Of a DNA stretch of 64,000 bases, positions 29,198-38,400 are shown one piece after another. Position 1 is the stretch's first letter. Each line of letters starts with the position of its first letter. The notes beneath the pieces are model-generated. The model was not told where the DNA came from, did not search any database, and saw only the letters and a list, made by a program, of their open reading frames with translations. Source of the DNA: Pseudomonas sp. R76 (GTDB taxonomy: Bacteria > Pseudomonadota > Gammaproteobacteria > Pseudomonadales > Pseudomonadaceae); NCBI RefSeq assembly GCF_009834565.1, contig NZ_CP019428.1, positions 3,968,001-4,032,000 of the forward strand, given 5' to 3'. Position numbers and translations under genes: made by a program.

Positions 29198-29992
29198 ATG
29201 TCCAGAAACGGTCCTTTGGCCCTCGGCTTTCACGGCCTGGTGGTGCTGTTCATGATGGCGCCACTGGTGGTGGTGTGCCTGGTGGCCTTCACCCCGGAAA
29301 ACACCTTGAGCCTGCCCACCTCGGGCTTCTCGCTGCGCTGGTTTCGCGCGGTGTTCGAGCGTGCCGACTTTATCCAGGCGTTCTATAACAGCCTGATCCT
29401 GGCGTTTACCGCCGCCACGTTGGCCACGCTGATCGCGGTGCCGGCGGCCCTGGCGATCAGCCGTTATCAGTTCCCGGGGCGCAACTTTTTCAGTGCGTTG
29501 TTCCTCTCGCCGATCATCATTCCGCACCTGGTGCTGGGCGTGGCGATGCTGCGTGTGTTTGCGCTGATGGGCGTGAATGGCAGCTTCACCTGGCTGATGC
29601 TCGCCCACGTGGTGATCATCACCCCGTACGTGCTGCGCCTGGTACTGGCGGCGGCGATTGGCATTGACCGCAGCGCCGAACAGGCGGCGGAGTCGCTGGG
29701 CGCCAGCCGCTTTACGCTGTTTCGCCAGATCACCTTGCCGATGATTTTGCCCGGTGTGGCCGGCGGCTGGTTACTGGCGTTCATCAACAGTTTCGATGAG
29801 GTGACGCTGTCGATCTTCGTCAGCTCGCCGGCCACGCAGACCCTGCCGGTGCGCATGTACGTGTACGCCACCGAGTCCATCGACCCGATGATGGCGGCGG
29901 TGTCGGCGCTGGTGATTGCGCTGACCGCAGCGACGATGATTCTGCTCGACCGGGTCTACGGCCTGGACCGCGTATTGGTGGGGAAACATTGA
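29198..29992 (+). CDS. ABC transporter permease, PotC-like
   Basis: 264 residues, six spans; EAA loop EQAAESLGASRFTLFRQITL (about 166-185). Follows the PotB-like gene by 4 bp and its TGA overlaps the next ATG by one base (TGATG). Confidence 0.92.
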   Translation: MSRNGPLALGFHGLVVLFMMAPLVVVCLVAFTPENTLSLPTSGFSLRWFRAVFERADFIQAFYNSLILAFTAATLATLIAVPAALAISRYQFPGRNFFSALFLSPIIIPHLVLGVAMLRVFALMGVNGSFTWLMLAHVVIITPYVLRLVLAAAIGIDRSAEQAAESLGASRFTLFRQITLPMILPGVAGGWLLAFINSFDEVTLSIFVSSPATQTLPVRMYVYATESIDPMMAAVSALVIALTAATMILLDRVYGLDRVLVGKH

Positions 29993-30282
29993 TGGCGCTG
30001 TTCAAACGATTGACCGAAACCCAGCGCCCGGCGGTGGCCTTCACCCTGGATGGGCAACCGGCCACGGGCTTGCTTGGCGACACGTTGCTGACCGCCGTGC
30101 TGACCTGCGCCGAGCACCTGCGCGGCAGCGATTTCAGCGCCGAACGCCGCGCCGGTTTCTGCCTGATGGGCGCCTGCCAGGATTGCTGGGTGCGCCTGGC
30201 AGATGGGCGCCGCGTGCGCGCCTGTTCGACGTTATTGGAAGAAGGCCAGGCGATCAGCCGTGATCCGGGGCGCCAGGCATGA
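29992..30282 (+). CDS. Small [2Fe-2S] protein, HcnA-like subunit of a flavin dehydrogenase
   Basis: 96 residues from ATG at 29992. Four-Cys ferredoxin-like set C57-x4-C62-x2-C65-x12-C78 (GFCLMGACQDCWVRL ... RACST), as in HcnA and the gamma subunits of opine or hydroxyproline dehydrogenases. Electron carrier between the two FAD subunits encoded next. Overlaps the following gene by 4 nt. Confidence 0.88.
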   Translation: MALFKRLTETQRPAVAFTLDGQPATGLLGDTLLTAVLTCAEHLRGSDFSAERRAGFCLMGACQDCWVRLADGRRVRACSTLLEEGQAISRDPGRQA

Positions 30283-31622
30283 AGCCGATTGTGATTGTGG
30301 GCGCAGGCCCGGCCGGCATCAGCGCGGCGCGCACCCTGCTCGACCATGGCATCAAGCCTTGCCTGGTGGATGAAAGCCTGCGTGGCGGCGGGCAGGTTTA
30401 TCGGCGCCAACCGGCCAATTTCCAGCGCTCGGCCAAGCAACTCTATGGTTTTGAAGCCAGCAAGGCCGAGGCCGTGCACCGCACGCTGGATGAGCTGGCG
30501 CCATTGATCGACTACCGCCCGCAAACCCTGGTGTGGAACGCCGAGGACGGGCGCCTGGACATGCTCAACGATGGCCGTGCCGAGAGCCTCGAGTACGCGA
30601 AGATTATCGTCGCCACCGGCGCCACCGACCGCATTCTGCCGGTGCCCGGCTGGACCTTGCCCGGCGTCTACAGCCTGGGCGCGGCGCAGATTGCCTTGAA
30701 GTATCAAGGCTGCGCCATCGGTGAGCGCGTGGCGTTTTGCGGCAGCGGACCGTTGCTGTACCTGGTGGCGTATCAATACGCCAAGGCTGGGGCCAAGGTG
30801 GTCGCGGTGCTCGACAGCGCACCGTTCAGCGCGCAATGCCGCGCCTTGCCGGCGCTGCTCGGGCAACCGGTGACGTTGGCCAAAGGTGTGTATTACCGCG
30901 CCTGGCTCACGGCCCATGGCATTCCCGTGCATCAGGGCGCGACGCTCACGCAGATCGACGGTGAGCAACGCGTCAAAGGTATCCGCTGGGGCCAGCACAC
31001 CTTGGACTGCGATGCCGTGGCCTTCGCCCATGCCTTGCGCAGCGAGACGCAACTGGCGGATTTGCTCGGCTGTGAGTTTGCCTGGAACGGCTTGAACCGC
31101 GCCTGGTTGCCACAACGCGACAGCGCCGGACGCAGCAGCATCAATGGCGTGTACCTGGCAGGCGATGGCGCCGGAATCATGGGCGCCGATGCCGCGCAAA
31201 TGGCCGGTGAACGCGCGGCGTTGGCGGTATTGCAAGACGCGGGCATTGCCACTGATCAGCGCCGCGCCGCCGTCCTTGAGCAGCAATTGGCGAGCATTCA
31301 GCGCTTTCGCCATGGCCTGGAAACCGCCTTCCCCTTCCCCGAACACTGGGCCGCGCAGGCGCCGGATGCGCTGATCCTGTGTCGCTGCGAGGAAGTCAGC
31401 GTCGGCGATGTGCGCGCCGTGGTGGATGAAGGCCACTGGGAAATCAATCGGGTCAAAGCCCATTGCCGCGTCGGCATGGGCCGCTGCCAGGGGCGCATGT
31501 GCGGGTTGGCGGCGGCGGAAATTGTCGCTGAGCGCAGTGGCCGTGAAGTTGAAAACGTCGGGCGCCTGCGCGGCCAGGCGCCGATCAAGCCGCTGCCGTT
31601 TGGCGTGGAGGTGCAGCCATGA
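30279..31622 (+). CDS. FAD/NAD(P)-binding subunit with BFD-like [2Fe-2S] domain, HcnB/OoxA-like
   Basis: 447 residues. N-terminal dinucleotide-binding GAGPAGISAARTLL; a second motif region IIVATGATDRILPVPGW; YLAGDGAGIMGADAAQMAGE near 290-310 for FAD. C-terminal domain about 370-425 with CRCEEVS and HCRVGMGRCQGRMC, the four-Cys BFD-like iron-sulfur site. Same architecture as HcnB, OoxA/NoxA and the D-hydroxyproline dehydrogenase alpha subunit. Genuine hydrogen-cyanide synthase is unlikely because the operon is fused to an importer rather than being a lone hcnABC set. Confidence 0.87.
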   Translation: MKPIVIVGAGPAGISAARTLLDHGIKPCLVDESLRGGGQVYRRQPANFQRSAKQLYGFEASKAEAVHRTLDELAPLIDYRPQTLVWNAEDGRLDMLNDGRAESLEYAKIIVATGATDRILPVPGWTLPGVYSLGAAQIALKYQGCAIGERVAFCGSGPLLYLVAYQYAKAGAKVVAVLDSAPFSAQCRALPALLGQPVTLAKGVYYRAWLTAHGIPVHQGATLTQIDGEQRVKGIRWGQHTLDCDAVAFAHALRSETQLADLLGCEFAWNGLNRAWLPQRDSAGRSSINGVYLAGDGAGIMGADAAQMAGERAALAVLQDAGIATDQRRAAVLEQQLASIQRFRHGLETAFPFPEHWAAQAPDALILCRCEEVSVGDVRAVVDEGHWEINRVKAHCRVGMGRCQGRMCGLAAAEIVAERSGREVENVGRLRGQAPIKPLPFGVEVQP

Positions 31623-32716
31623 TTGACGTGATCGTATTGGGCGGCGGCATCGTCGGCGCGTCGGCGGCGTTGATGTTGGCGCACAAAGGTCAGCGCGTGG
31701 CGTTGGTGGAGCGCGACTTTTGCGGCTCGCATTCCAGCGGTGTTAACTACGGCGGCGTGCGCCGTCAGGGTCGGCCCTTGCATCAATTGCCGTTGTCGCA
31801 GCGCGCTCACCAGCTGTGGGCGGACCTGCCGGGGTTGATCGGCATTGACGGCGAGTACGTGCGCTCCGGGCATTTGAAATTGGCCCGCAGCCATGCGGAT
31901 TTTGCCGCGCTGCAAACCTATGCCGAGCACACCCGAGGCTTTGGGCTGGGCTTGCAGTTGCTGGATCACGCCGAGCTGCGCGCGCGGTTCCCGTGGGTTG
32001 GCGATATCGCGGTCGGCGCTTCACTGTGCCCTGAAGACGGGCACGCCAACCCACGCCTGGTGTCGCCGGCTTTTGCCCGCGCCGCGCAGCGTCATGGCGC
32101 CGATATCTACGAGCAAGCCGAAGTGATTCGAATCGAACACGACGGCCAGCAATTCCAGGTGCATTGCGCCAACGGCCTGCACCTGCAGGCGCCATGGCTG
32201 CTCAACTGTGCCGGCGCGTGGGCCGGGAGTGTCGCCGCGCAATTTGGCGAACCGGTGCCGATCACCTCGGCGCACCCGGCGATGCTGGTCACCGAGCCAC
32301 TGCCGGTGGTGATGAACGTGAGCACCGGGGTTGAAGGCGGCGGGATTTACGCGCGCCAGGTCGCCCGTGGCAATTGCATCCTGGGCGGCGGCCGTGGCTT
32401 TGCGCTGGGCCCGCTGACGGCGCGTCCGGGGCAGGCGGCGGTGCTGGAGATTTTGCGCAACGCCGGCGAGTTGTACCCGTTTCTCAAGGGTGCCCAGGCG
32501 ATACGTACCTGGAGCGGCACCGAAGGTTACCTACCCGATCATGAACCGGTGATCGGCCCCAGCAGCACCCAACCTGGCCTGCTCCACGGTTTCGGCTTTG
32601 CCGGCGCCGGGTTCCAGCTCGGCCCGGCGGTCGGTGAAGCCCTGGCAGAGCTCGTCTGCAGCGGGGCCAGCCGCCAACCCATCGAAGCGTTTTCCATCCG
32701 TCGTTTCCAAGCCTGA
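31619..32716 (+). CDS. DAO-family FAD subunit, HcnC/OoxB-like
   Basis: 365 residues. FAD motif VIVLGGGIVGASAALMLA at the N-terminus, HSSGVNYGGVRRQGR near 40-54 (flavin-site loop), NCAGAWAGSVA near 198, and a C-terminal GFGFAGAGFQLGPAVGEALA. Catalytic subunit that would oxidise a secondary amine or amino acid. It overlaps the preceding gene by 4 nt. Substrate not readable. Confidence 0.87.
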   Translation: MIDVIVLGGGIVGASAALMLAHKGQRVALVERDFCGSHSSGVNYGGVRRQGRPLHQLPLSQRAHQLWADLPGLIGIDGEYVRSGHLKLARSHADFAALQTYAEHTRGFGLGLQLLDHAELRARFPWVGDIAVGASLCPEDGHANPRLVSPAFARAAQRHGADIYEQAEVIRIEHDGQQFQVHCANGLHLQAPWLLNCAGAWAGSVAAQFGEPVPITSAHPAMLVTEPLPVVMNVSTGVEGGGIYARQVARGNCILGGGRGFALGPLTARPGQAAVLEILRNAGELYPFLKGAQAIRTWSGTEGYLPDHEPVIGPSSTQPGLLHGFGFAGAGFQLGPAVGEALAELVCSGASRQPIEAFSIRRFQA

Positions 32717-32730
32717 GAGGAAAAACACCC

Positions 32731-33762
32731 ATGCACACACGTATCGCGCTGTCCTGCTTGACCCTCGCGTTGCTCGCAACCACCGCGCATGCCGCGCCCA
32801 CGCTGTACCTGGGCATGAACGGCGGCACCATGGAGCGGGTGTACGCCGACAAGGTACTGCCCGCGTTCGAGAAGGCCAATAACGTCAAGGTGGTGATCGT
32901 GCCCGGCACCTCGTCGGACATCCTCGCCAAGGTCCAGGCCAACAAAGACAACCCGCAAATGCACGTGATGTTCCTCGACGACGGCATCATGTACCGCGCC
33001 ATCTCCATGGGCCTGTGCGACAAGCTCACGCCGAACCCGACCCTGGAGCAGATCCCGACCAAGGCCAAAATCAAGGACGAAGCCGTGGCCGTGACCCTCG
33101 GCGTCACCGGCCTGGGCTACAACGCCAAGATGTTCAAGGAGAAAGGCTGGGCGGCGCCCACCTCGTGGATGGACCTGGCCGACCCACGCTTCAAAGACAA
33201 GGTGGTGTTCCAGTCCCTGGCCTCCTCGACCTTCGGCCTGCACGGCTTCTTGATGTTCAACCGCATCCAGGGCGGCTCCGAAACAAACGTGGAGCCGGGC
33301 TTCAAGGCCTGGCCAAAAACCATCGGCCCCAACGTGCTCGAATACATCGCCAGCTCGGCGAAGATCTCCGAGATGGTGCAAACCGACGAAGCCGCGATCT
33401 TCCCGCTGACCCCGACCCAGGTGACCACGCAGAAACTGCTGGGCATCCCGATGGAATATGCGCAACCGAAGGAAGGCGCGGTGGTGCTGAACGTGGCCGA
33501 GTGCGTGATTGCGCGTAACGACCAGCCGGAACTGGCGCAGAAACTCGCAGCCTTCTTGCTGACCGCCGAAGCCCAGGCGCCGGCATTGGAAGAAGGCGAC
33601 CAGATTCCGTCCAACCCGACCACGCCGACCACCGATAAAACCCGCGCGCGGGTGGAGGCCATGCAGGGTTACCTGCAGACGGCGATTTCGATTGATTGGG
33701 ATCAGGTGAATCAGGCACGGCCGGAGTGGAATGCGCGCTGGAGCCGCTCGATCGAGCGCTGA
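32731..33762 (+). CDS. Periplasmic binding protein of the importer, PotD/AfuA-like
   Basis: 343 residues with signal peptide (MHTRIALSCLTLALLATTAH) and mature start near AAPTLYLGMNGGTM. Conserved AVTLGVTGLGYNAKMFKE is the usual hinge segment; VVLNVAECVIARNDQPELAQ lies in the C-terminal lobe. Ligand-contact aromatic residues typical of polyamine binders are not obvious, so a different ligand is plausible. Last gene of the operon; a repeat array follows immediately. Confidence 0.9.
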   Translation: MHTRIALSCLTLALLATTAHAAPTLYLGMNGGTMERVYADKVLPAFEKANNVKVVIVPGTSSDILAKVQANKDNPQMHVMFLDDGIMYRAISMGLCDKLTPNPTLEQIPTKAKIKDEAVAVTLGVTGLGYNAKMFKEKGWAAPTSWMDLADPRFKDKVVFQSLASSTFGLHGFLMFNRIQGGSETNVEPGFKAWPKTIGPNVLEYIASSAKISEMVQTDEAAIFPLTPTQVTTQKLLGIPMEYAQPKEGAVVLNVAECVIARNDQPELAQKLAAFLLTAEAQAPALEEGDQIPSNPTTPTTDKTRARVEAMQGYLQTAISIDWDQVNQARPEWNARWSRSIER

Positions 33763-33763
33763 T

Positions 33764-34291
33764 GATCGTTCCCACGCTCTGCGTGGGAACGCCGCCTGGG
33801 ACGCTCTGCGTCCCATCACACGAGTGACGCAGAGCGTCACGGGATGCATTCCCACGCGGAGCGTGGGGACGATCACTTGGGAGCAAGTCAGTCAGGCCCG
33901 ATGATCGTTCCCACGCAGAGCGTGGGAACGCCGCCTGGGACGCTCCGCGTCCCATCACACGAGTGACGCAGAGCGTCACGGGATGCATTCCCACGCGGAG
34001 CGTGGGGACGATCACGTGGGACCAAGTCAGTCAGGCCTGATGATCGTTCCCACGCTCTGCGTGGGAACGCCGCCTGGGACGCTCCGCGTCCCATCACACG
34101 AGTGACGCAGAGCGTCACGGGATGCATTCCCACGCGGAGCGTGGGGACGATCACTTGGGAGCAAGTCAGTCAGGCCTGATGATTGTTCCCACGCTCTGCG
34201 TGGGAACGCCGTCTGGGACGCTCTGCGTCCCATCACACGAGTGACGCGGAGCGTCACGGGATGCATTCCCACGCGGAGCGTGGGGACGATC
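33764..34291. repeat. Tandem array: four 139-bp units of the palindromic repeat family
   Basis: Units start at 33764, 33903, 34042 and 34181 with an exact 139-bp period; each is about 111 bp (GATCGTTCCCACGC ... GCGTGGGGACGATC) plus a 28-bp spacer containing AAGTCAGTCAGGCC. Internal inverted pairs (GGACGCTCTGCGTCCC and GTGACGCAGAGCGTCAC) recur. Copies differ by a few bases, including an orientation swap of the CTCTGC/GCAGAG loop in unit two. A partial spacer continues to about 34319. The 573 bp between 33763 and 34335 hold no gene. Confidence 0.93.
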
Positions 34292-34335
34292 ACTTGGGAC
34301 CAGGTCAGTCAGACCTGGCAACGCGCAAAGTCTGG

Positions 34336-35352
34336 TTATTTGCCCGCGTTCTGCGCGGGCACATTGACCGGCGCGCACGTGGGGTACACCCCGCAGAACG
34401 TGAAGTCGCGATAGGATTTCTGGGTTATCCGGCTTTGGTCACCCTGCCCGGTCCGCAGCTTGGCGGCTTCGAGCATCTCCAGCAGATGCGCGCGGCCAAG
34501 CGCCAGGCCCACTTCCTGGGGCGCATAGTGCTGGCCTTTGAGGTTGTCGACATAGGGCGCGCGCTGCTCGATGTGCGAGCCCAATACGTGGGCCACCAAC
34601 CGGGTACGTGTGAAGTCGACCAACCGTTGCAGGCTGTCCTGCGTCACTTGCGGGTCGGCGTCATTGACGTAAATGCGGCCCGGGTAAACCGAGTCGCCCG
34701 TCAGCAGCACGGCGGTCTGGCGGTCATACACGGCGATGCTGGTGGTGTCATGCCCAGGGATTGGGATGATGTCGAGTACGCGACCACCCAGGTCGTAAGT
34801 GCCCACTTGCTGCGGCCAGTTGGCGATGCCGAAGAAGGTTTTCAGCGCCTCAACATCACCCGGTTTAACCAAGGTAGTGTTGGGCCGTTTGACGAACAGG
34901 GCATCGCCCCAGGTGTGGTCCGCGTGCGAATGCAGGTGGGTGACCACCAGCGGCAGCGAGCGCCGGTTGTGCTTCGCCAGCCATTGGCTGATGACCTTGT
35001 CGACGGCACCGACCACATCCGGGACCCGGCCGGTGGACGGGTCTGTGTCACTGCCCGCGCCGGTGTCAAACAAGATCGCGCGGTCCTCACCGAACAACAG
35101 GTACAGGAACGGTTTTTCCGCATTCACGCAGCCTGACTCGCGCAAGATATAGAGGTTGGCGTTGAAGGCGTGGACCTGGAAATCCTCATTGGCAGCCGTG
35201 CAGTTCGCGGCACCGCTGGACCATGTCAGCGGCAACTGACCCTCCACGTACTGCACACTCGGCAAGTGCTCATCCGTAGTGTGCGCGGCAGACACCAGCG
35301 GTGCTGCGGCAACCGCGATCGCCATGCACGCACGTTTGAGGAAGGCGTTCAA
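34336..35352 (-). CDS. Secreted MBL-fold metallo-hydrolase
   Basis: 338 residues with signal peptide (MNAFLKRACMAIAVAAAPLV, AxA cut near SAA). Metal-binding HxHxDH appears as THLHSHADHTWGD (about 140-152), with GHDTTSIAVY for the next ligand, LLTGDSVYPG for the bridging Asp, and a distal His in HVLGSHIE. Two zinc ions are expected. Family covers lactonases, thioesterases and lactamases; substrate unknown. It overlaps the Old Yellow Enzyme gene by 4 nt, so both act in one LysR-linked unit. Cys pair (NCTAAN, SGCVNA) near the N-terminus could form a disulfide. Confidence 0.85.
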   Translation of the reverse strand: MNAFLKRACMAIAVAAAPLVSAAHTTDEHLPSVQYVEGQLPLTWSSGAANCTAANEDFQVHAFNANLYILRESGCVNAEKPFLYLLFGEDRAILFDTGAGSDTDPSTGRVPDVVGAVDKVISQWLAKHNRRSLPLVVTHLHSHADHTWGDALFVKRPNTTLVKPGDVEALKTFFGIANWPQQVGTYDLGGRVLDIIPIPGHDTTSIAVYDRQTAVLLTGDSVYPGRIYVNDADPQVTQDSLQRLVDFTRTRLVAHVLGSHIEQRAPYVDNLKGQHYAPQEVGLALGRAHLLEMLEAAKLRTGQGDQSRITQKSYRDFTFCGVYPTCAPVNVPAQNAGK

Positions 35353-36464
35353 AGCGCCTCTCCAAAAGCCAGCTCGCTGCCCTTGATATTGGCAATCGGT
35401 CCCAGGATCGCCGCGTCGAACGGCCTCGGTTCGTCCTCCGATTCGAACACCTGTGGCAAGTCCGGGTTGCTCAGGGCACCCTTCCCCACCGCCACCAGGT
35501 CAGCGCCGTCTTGCAACGCGCCATTGGCCCGCTCCACGCTGTGCAAACTGCCATTGGCAATCAGGCGCACGCCAGGCGCGTAACGCCGTGCAAGTGCCAC
35601 CAGGGAATCTCGCCCATCCGCGAAGGCCGGCTGCCACGCTTCGTGTTCGGTCACGTGGATAAAGTCCGCGCCAGCCTCAGCCAGTGAACTGAATATGACC
35701 TGAGCGTCTTTTCCCCCACCCGGCCACTTGTAAAAGAAGTCGTTCACTTTGCCTTGCGAAATACGGATGCCCACAGGCACCGAACCACCGACCTCAGCCT
35801 TGACGGCTTTGACGATTGCCACCAGCAGGGCCAGGCGACGCTCAAGGCTGCCGCCCCAGCTGTCAGTGCGCAGGTTGGTGTGGGCGTTCAGGAACTGATC
35901 AAGCAAATACCCATTCGCACCGTGGATCTCGATGCCGTCAAACCCACTGATGTGCACCGCACGGGAGGCCGACTGGACGAAACCCTGAATCACTTCGTCA
36001 ATCTGCGCTGCGCTGAGCGGCCGGGGTTGCGGGTAAGCGCCTTCGCCGAAGTAAAAAGCCATTTGCTCACCGACCGGCACCACCGCCGAAGGCGCGACGG
36101 TATGGTCACGGAACCGGTTACCTTGGCTGAGCGCACCCGCGTGCATCAACTGTGCAAACATTTTTGTGCCCTGCTGCTGCAGCGCGCGCGTAATACCGGC
36201 CCACGCCAGTGCCTGCTGCTCATCGATCAGACCTGGCTGATACCGGTAACCCTGGGAAAACGCCTGGTCAGTGTAGATGCCTTCAGAGATGACCAGGCCA
36301 AAGCCGCCCTTTGCAAACCGCAGGTAGTACTGCTGCATGGCGTCGGTGGGCACTCCGTCTTCGCTGGCGCTTACGCGGGTCATCGGTGCGACTGCCAGGC
36401 GGTTATTCAACTGCACATTCTTAATAACGCATTTTGATAATATAGTTTGATCGGAGCCAGTCAT
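35349..36464 (-). CDS. NADH:flavin oxidoreductase, Old Yellow Enzyme family
   Basis: 371 residues from ATG at 36464; the long upstream frame to 36890 lacks conserved sequence. NRLAVAPMTRVSASEDG (FMN site), MFAQLMHAGALSQ, FDGIEIHGANGYLLDQFLN (catalytic His/Asn pair region), DSWGGSLERR, and the C-terminal LIANGSLHS and DLVAVGKGALSNPDL phosphate-binding loops are all intact. Reduces activated alkenes with NAD(P)H and FMN. Divergent LysR 117 bp away is the likely regulator. Confidence 0.92.
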   Translation of the reverse strand: MTGSDQTILSKCVIKNVQLNNRLAVAPMTRVSASEDGVPTDAMQQYYLRFAKGGFGLVISEGIYTDQAFSQGYRYQPGLIDEQQALAWAGITRALQQQGTKMFAQLMHAGALSQGNRFRDHTVAPSAVVPVGEQMAFYFGEGAYPQPRPLSAAQIDEVIQGFVQSASRAVHISGFDGIEIHGANGYLLDQFLNAHTNLRTDSWGGSLERRLALLVAIVKAVKAEVGGSVPVGIRISQGKVNDFFYKWPGGGKDAQVIFSSLAEAGADFIHVTEHEAWQPAFADGRDSLVALARRYAPGVRLIANGSLHSVERANGALQDGADLVAVGKGALSNPDLPQVFESEDEPRPFDAAILGPIANIKGSELAFGEAL

Positions 36465-36531
36465 AGAATGTTCACCTTGGGCTGTTTTAGCTAAGACTTG
36501 AATAAACTCCAGCTTACGCAGGCCACGACAC

Positions 36532-36541
36532 TGATTAATCA
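36532..36541. promoter_or_regulatory. Palindrome TGATTAATCA between OYE and LysR genes
   Basis: Perfect 10-bp palindrome roughly midway in the 117-bp divergent promoter, compatible with the T-N11-A type core of LysR sites when flanks are included. Position is the main support. Confidence 0.3.
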
Positions 36542-36581
36542 CACGGGCCGTGAAGGCGCTATAACCAATACAGATATAACG

Positions 36582-37472
36582 ATGCTGATTTCCGATGTGC
36601 GAATTTTCCTCGCCGTGCACGCAACCGGCGGCTTCTCCGCCGCAGCTCGGCAGCTGGATATCGCGCCGATGCAGGTCTCGCGACGGCTGGCCGCATTGGA
36701 AGAGGAGCTTGGCGTGCGCCTGTTTCACCGCACCACGCGTTCGGTGTCGTTGACGGCAGAAGGCGAAGCCCTGCTGCCCTATGCCCAAACCCTGAGTGAA
36801 GCCGAAGAAAGTGCGATTGGCGAGTTCAGTCAAACCTCGGGCAAAGTCACCGGCATGTTGCGCATGAGTACGCCCAGCGTATTCGGGCAAACCATCGTAC
36901 TGGCCGTATTACCGCGCCTATTGGCGCAACACCCTGAGCTGCGGGTTGACCTGAATGTGAGCGACCGTGTGGTGGATATCGTGGCCCAGGGGTTCGACCT
37001 GGCGCTGCGCATTGCGCCCTTGGTCGATTCGGAACTGGTCGCTCGCAAGGTCGCGGCCAACCCGCGCGTGATCTGCGCGGCGCCCGACTATTTGAAACGC
37101 CGCGGCACCCCACGCGTCGCCGACGATCTGGACAGCCATGACTGCCTGCTGTTGGAGGCTATCCCGCGCTGGCCACTGGTAAAAGACGGCACGCTGTACC
37201 GCAAGCGCGTGGCCGGGCGATTGCAGACCACCAGCGTCGATGCGGTCAGAACTGCAGCGCTACGGGGTTTGGGGCTGGCGATGCTGACCTATCTGGATGT
37301 GTACACACAATTGCAGGAGGGCTCCCTGATCCAAGTGCAGTTGCAGGACGTTTCCATGGAGCAGTTGGCCGTGTGGGCTATCACCCCGACCCGGCGCTTT
37401 GTGCCCCGGCGCGTGAAGGTGTTTCTTGAAGCCCTGGAAGCCGAGTTGGCCGAGCACAGCCCGGGCCACTGA
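36582..37472 (+). CDS. LysR-family regulator divergent from the OYE/MBL operon
   Basis: 296 residues from ATG at 36582. Winged helix at 1-60: VRIFLAVHATGGFSAAARQL and MQVSRRLAALEEELGVRLFH. Effector domain from about 90, with LRMSTPSVFGQTIVLAVLPR and FDLALRIAPL, close to the CrgA/YhaJ-type LysR subgroup. Convergent with nadE: the two stop codons are adjacent. Confidence 0.92.
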   Translation: MLISDVRIFLAVHATGGFSAAARQLDIAPMQVSRRLAALEEELGVRLFHRTTRSVSLTAEGEALLPYAQTLSEAEESAIGEFSQTSGKVTGMLRMSTPSVFGQTIVLAVLPRLLAQHPELRVDLNVSDRVVDIVAQGFDLALRIAPLVDSELVARKVAANPRVICAAPDYLKRRGTPRVADDLDSHDCLLLEAIPRWPLVKDGTLYRKRVAGRLQTTSVDAVRTAALRGLGLAMLTYLDVYTQLQEGSLIQVQLQDVSMEQLAVWAITPTRRFVPRRVKVFLEALEAELAEHSPGH

Positions 37473-38282
37473 TCAGCTTGGGGTAACGGGCAATGCGCGC
37501 TTGTGCGCGGTTGTGTTGTAAGCCCCTTCGACGATCCCCTTCACGCGCTCGCTCACTGCTTCGCCCATCAAGTAGGCATCGATCTCGGCGTAGGTGCAGG
37601 TGTAGGCGTGCTCGTCCAACTTGCCCGGGGCCAAGTCTTCCAGGTCGGCGGTCGGCGGTTTGTGTACCAGGTTGGCCGGTGCGCCCAGCGATGCAGCCAA
37701 CAGGCGCACTTGGGTCTTGGTCAGGCCCGACAGCGGTGCCAGGTCGCAGGCGCCGTCGCCGAACTTGGTGAAAAAACCCATCAACGCTTCAGCGCCATGG
37801 TCGGTGCCGACCACCAAACCGTTGTGCAGGTTGGCCACGGCGTACTGCGCGATCATCCGCGTGCGCGCCTTGACGTTACCCTTGATGAAATCGACATGCG
37901 CGGCGCTGGCTTCGGTGGCGGTGAGGCTGGCCATCAGGCCGTCGACGCTGGCGGCGATGTTCAGGGTGTCGATATGGTCCGGGGCGATAAAATCCAGCGA
38001 GGCCTGGGCGTCGCTTTCATCGGCCTGAGTCTTGTACGGCAGGCGCATGGCGATAAAACGCGCAGGGTAGCCTTGGCCACGCAACTGCTCCACGGCCAAC
38101 TGGCACAAGCGGCCAGCCGTCAGGGAATCGACACCGCCGCTGATACCCAGCACCAGGGCCTTGCAACCGGCGTTGCGCAAGGTGGTCTTGATGAAGTCGA
38201 TGCGCCGTTGAATCTCCTGCGGCTCGCCGCCCTTGACCAGCTTACGGTTGATATTGAGTTCCTGCGCGATACGTTCCTGCAT
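37473..38282 (-). CDS. nadE: Ammonia-dependent NAD synthetase
   Basis: 269 residues from ATG at 38282 ([20 protein letters not shown]). P-loop [20 protein letters not shown] is the ATP-pyrophosphatase SGGVDS motif; [19 protein letters not shown] and [17 protein letters not shown] match NadE. No glutaminase domain, so it uses free ammonia. Converts nicotinate adenine dinucleotide to NAD. Follows pncB on the same strand behind a degenerate REP pair, completing the pncA-pncB-nadE salvage set. Confidence 0.95.
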   Translation of the reverse strand: MQERIAQELNINRKLVKGGEPQEIQRRIDFIKTTLRNAGCKALVLGISGGVDSLTAGRLCQLAVEQLRGQGYPARFIAMRLPYKTQADESDAQASLDFIAPDHIDTLNIAASVDGLMASLTATEASAAHVDFIKGNVKARTRMIAQYAVANLHNGLVVGTDHGAEALMGFFTKFGDGACDLAPLSGLTKTQVRLLAASLGAPANLVHKPPTADLEDLAPGKLDEHAYTCTYAEIDAYLMGEAVSERVKGIVEGAYNTTAHKRALPVTPS

Positions 38283-38311
38283 GTCACACCTCTTTGTGGT
38301 CTGCATTGACC

Positions 38312-38400
38312 TGTGGGAGCGGGCTTGCCCGCGAAGATGGCGTGTCAGTCAACCCATTCAATGCTGACCCACCGCTTTCGGGAGCAAGCCCCCTGCCACA
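38312..38400. repeat. Degenerate REP pair overlapping the 3-prime end of pncB
   Basis: Left arm TGTGGGAGCGGGCTTGCCCG is intact; the right arm (TTTCGGGAGCAAGCCCCCTGCCACA) carries several mismatches and encodes the last residues of pncB, so it may be kept open for coding. Confidence 0.85.

Noticed and set aside
30279..32716. hcnBC (hydrogen cyanide synthase) naming for the two flavin subunits
   Set aside because: Family resemblance only; the genes are fused into an importer operon under IclR control, so an amine or opine-type substrate is more likely.
33764..34319. Tandem array considered as a CRISPR
   Set aside because: Units are 139 bp with large internal palindromes, spacers are nearly identical 28-mers, and no cas genes are present.
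33302..34378. Several overlapping short minus-strand ORFs with repeated peptides ([15 protein letters not shown]...)
   Set aside because: They are translations of the 139-bp palindromic repeat array, without ribosome sites or independent conservation.
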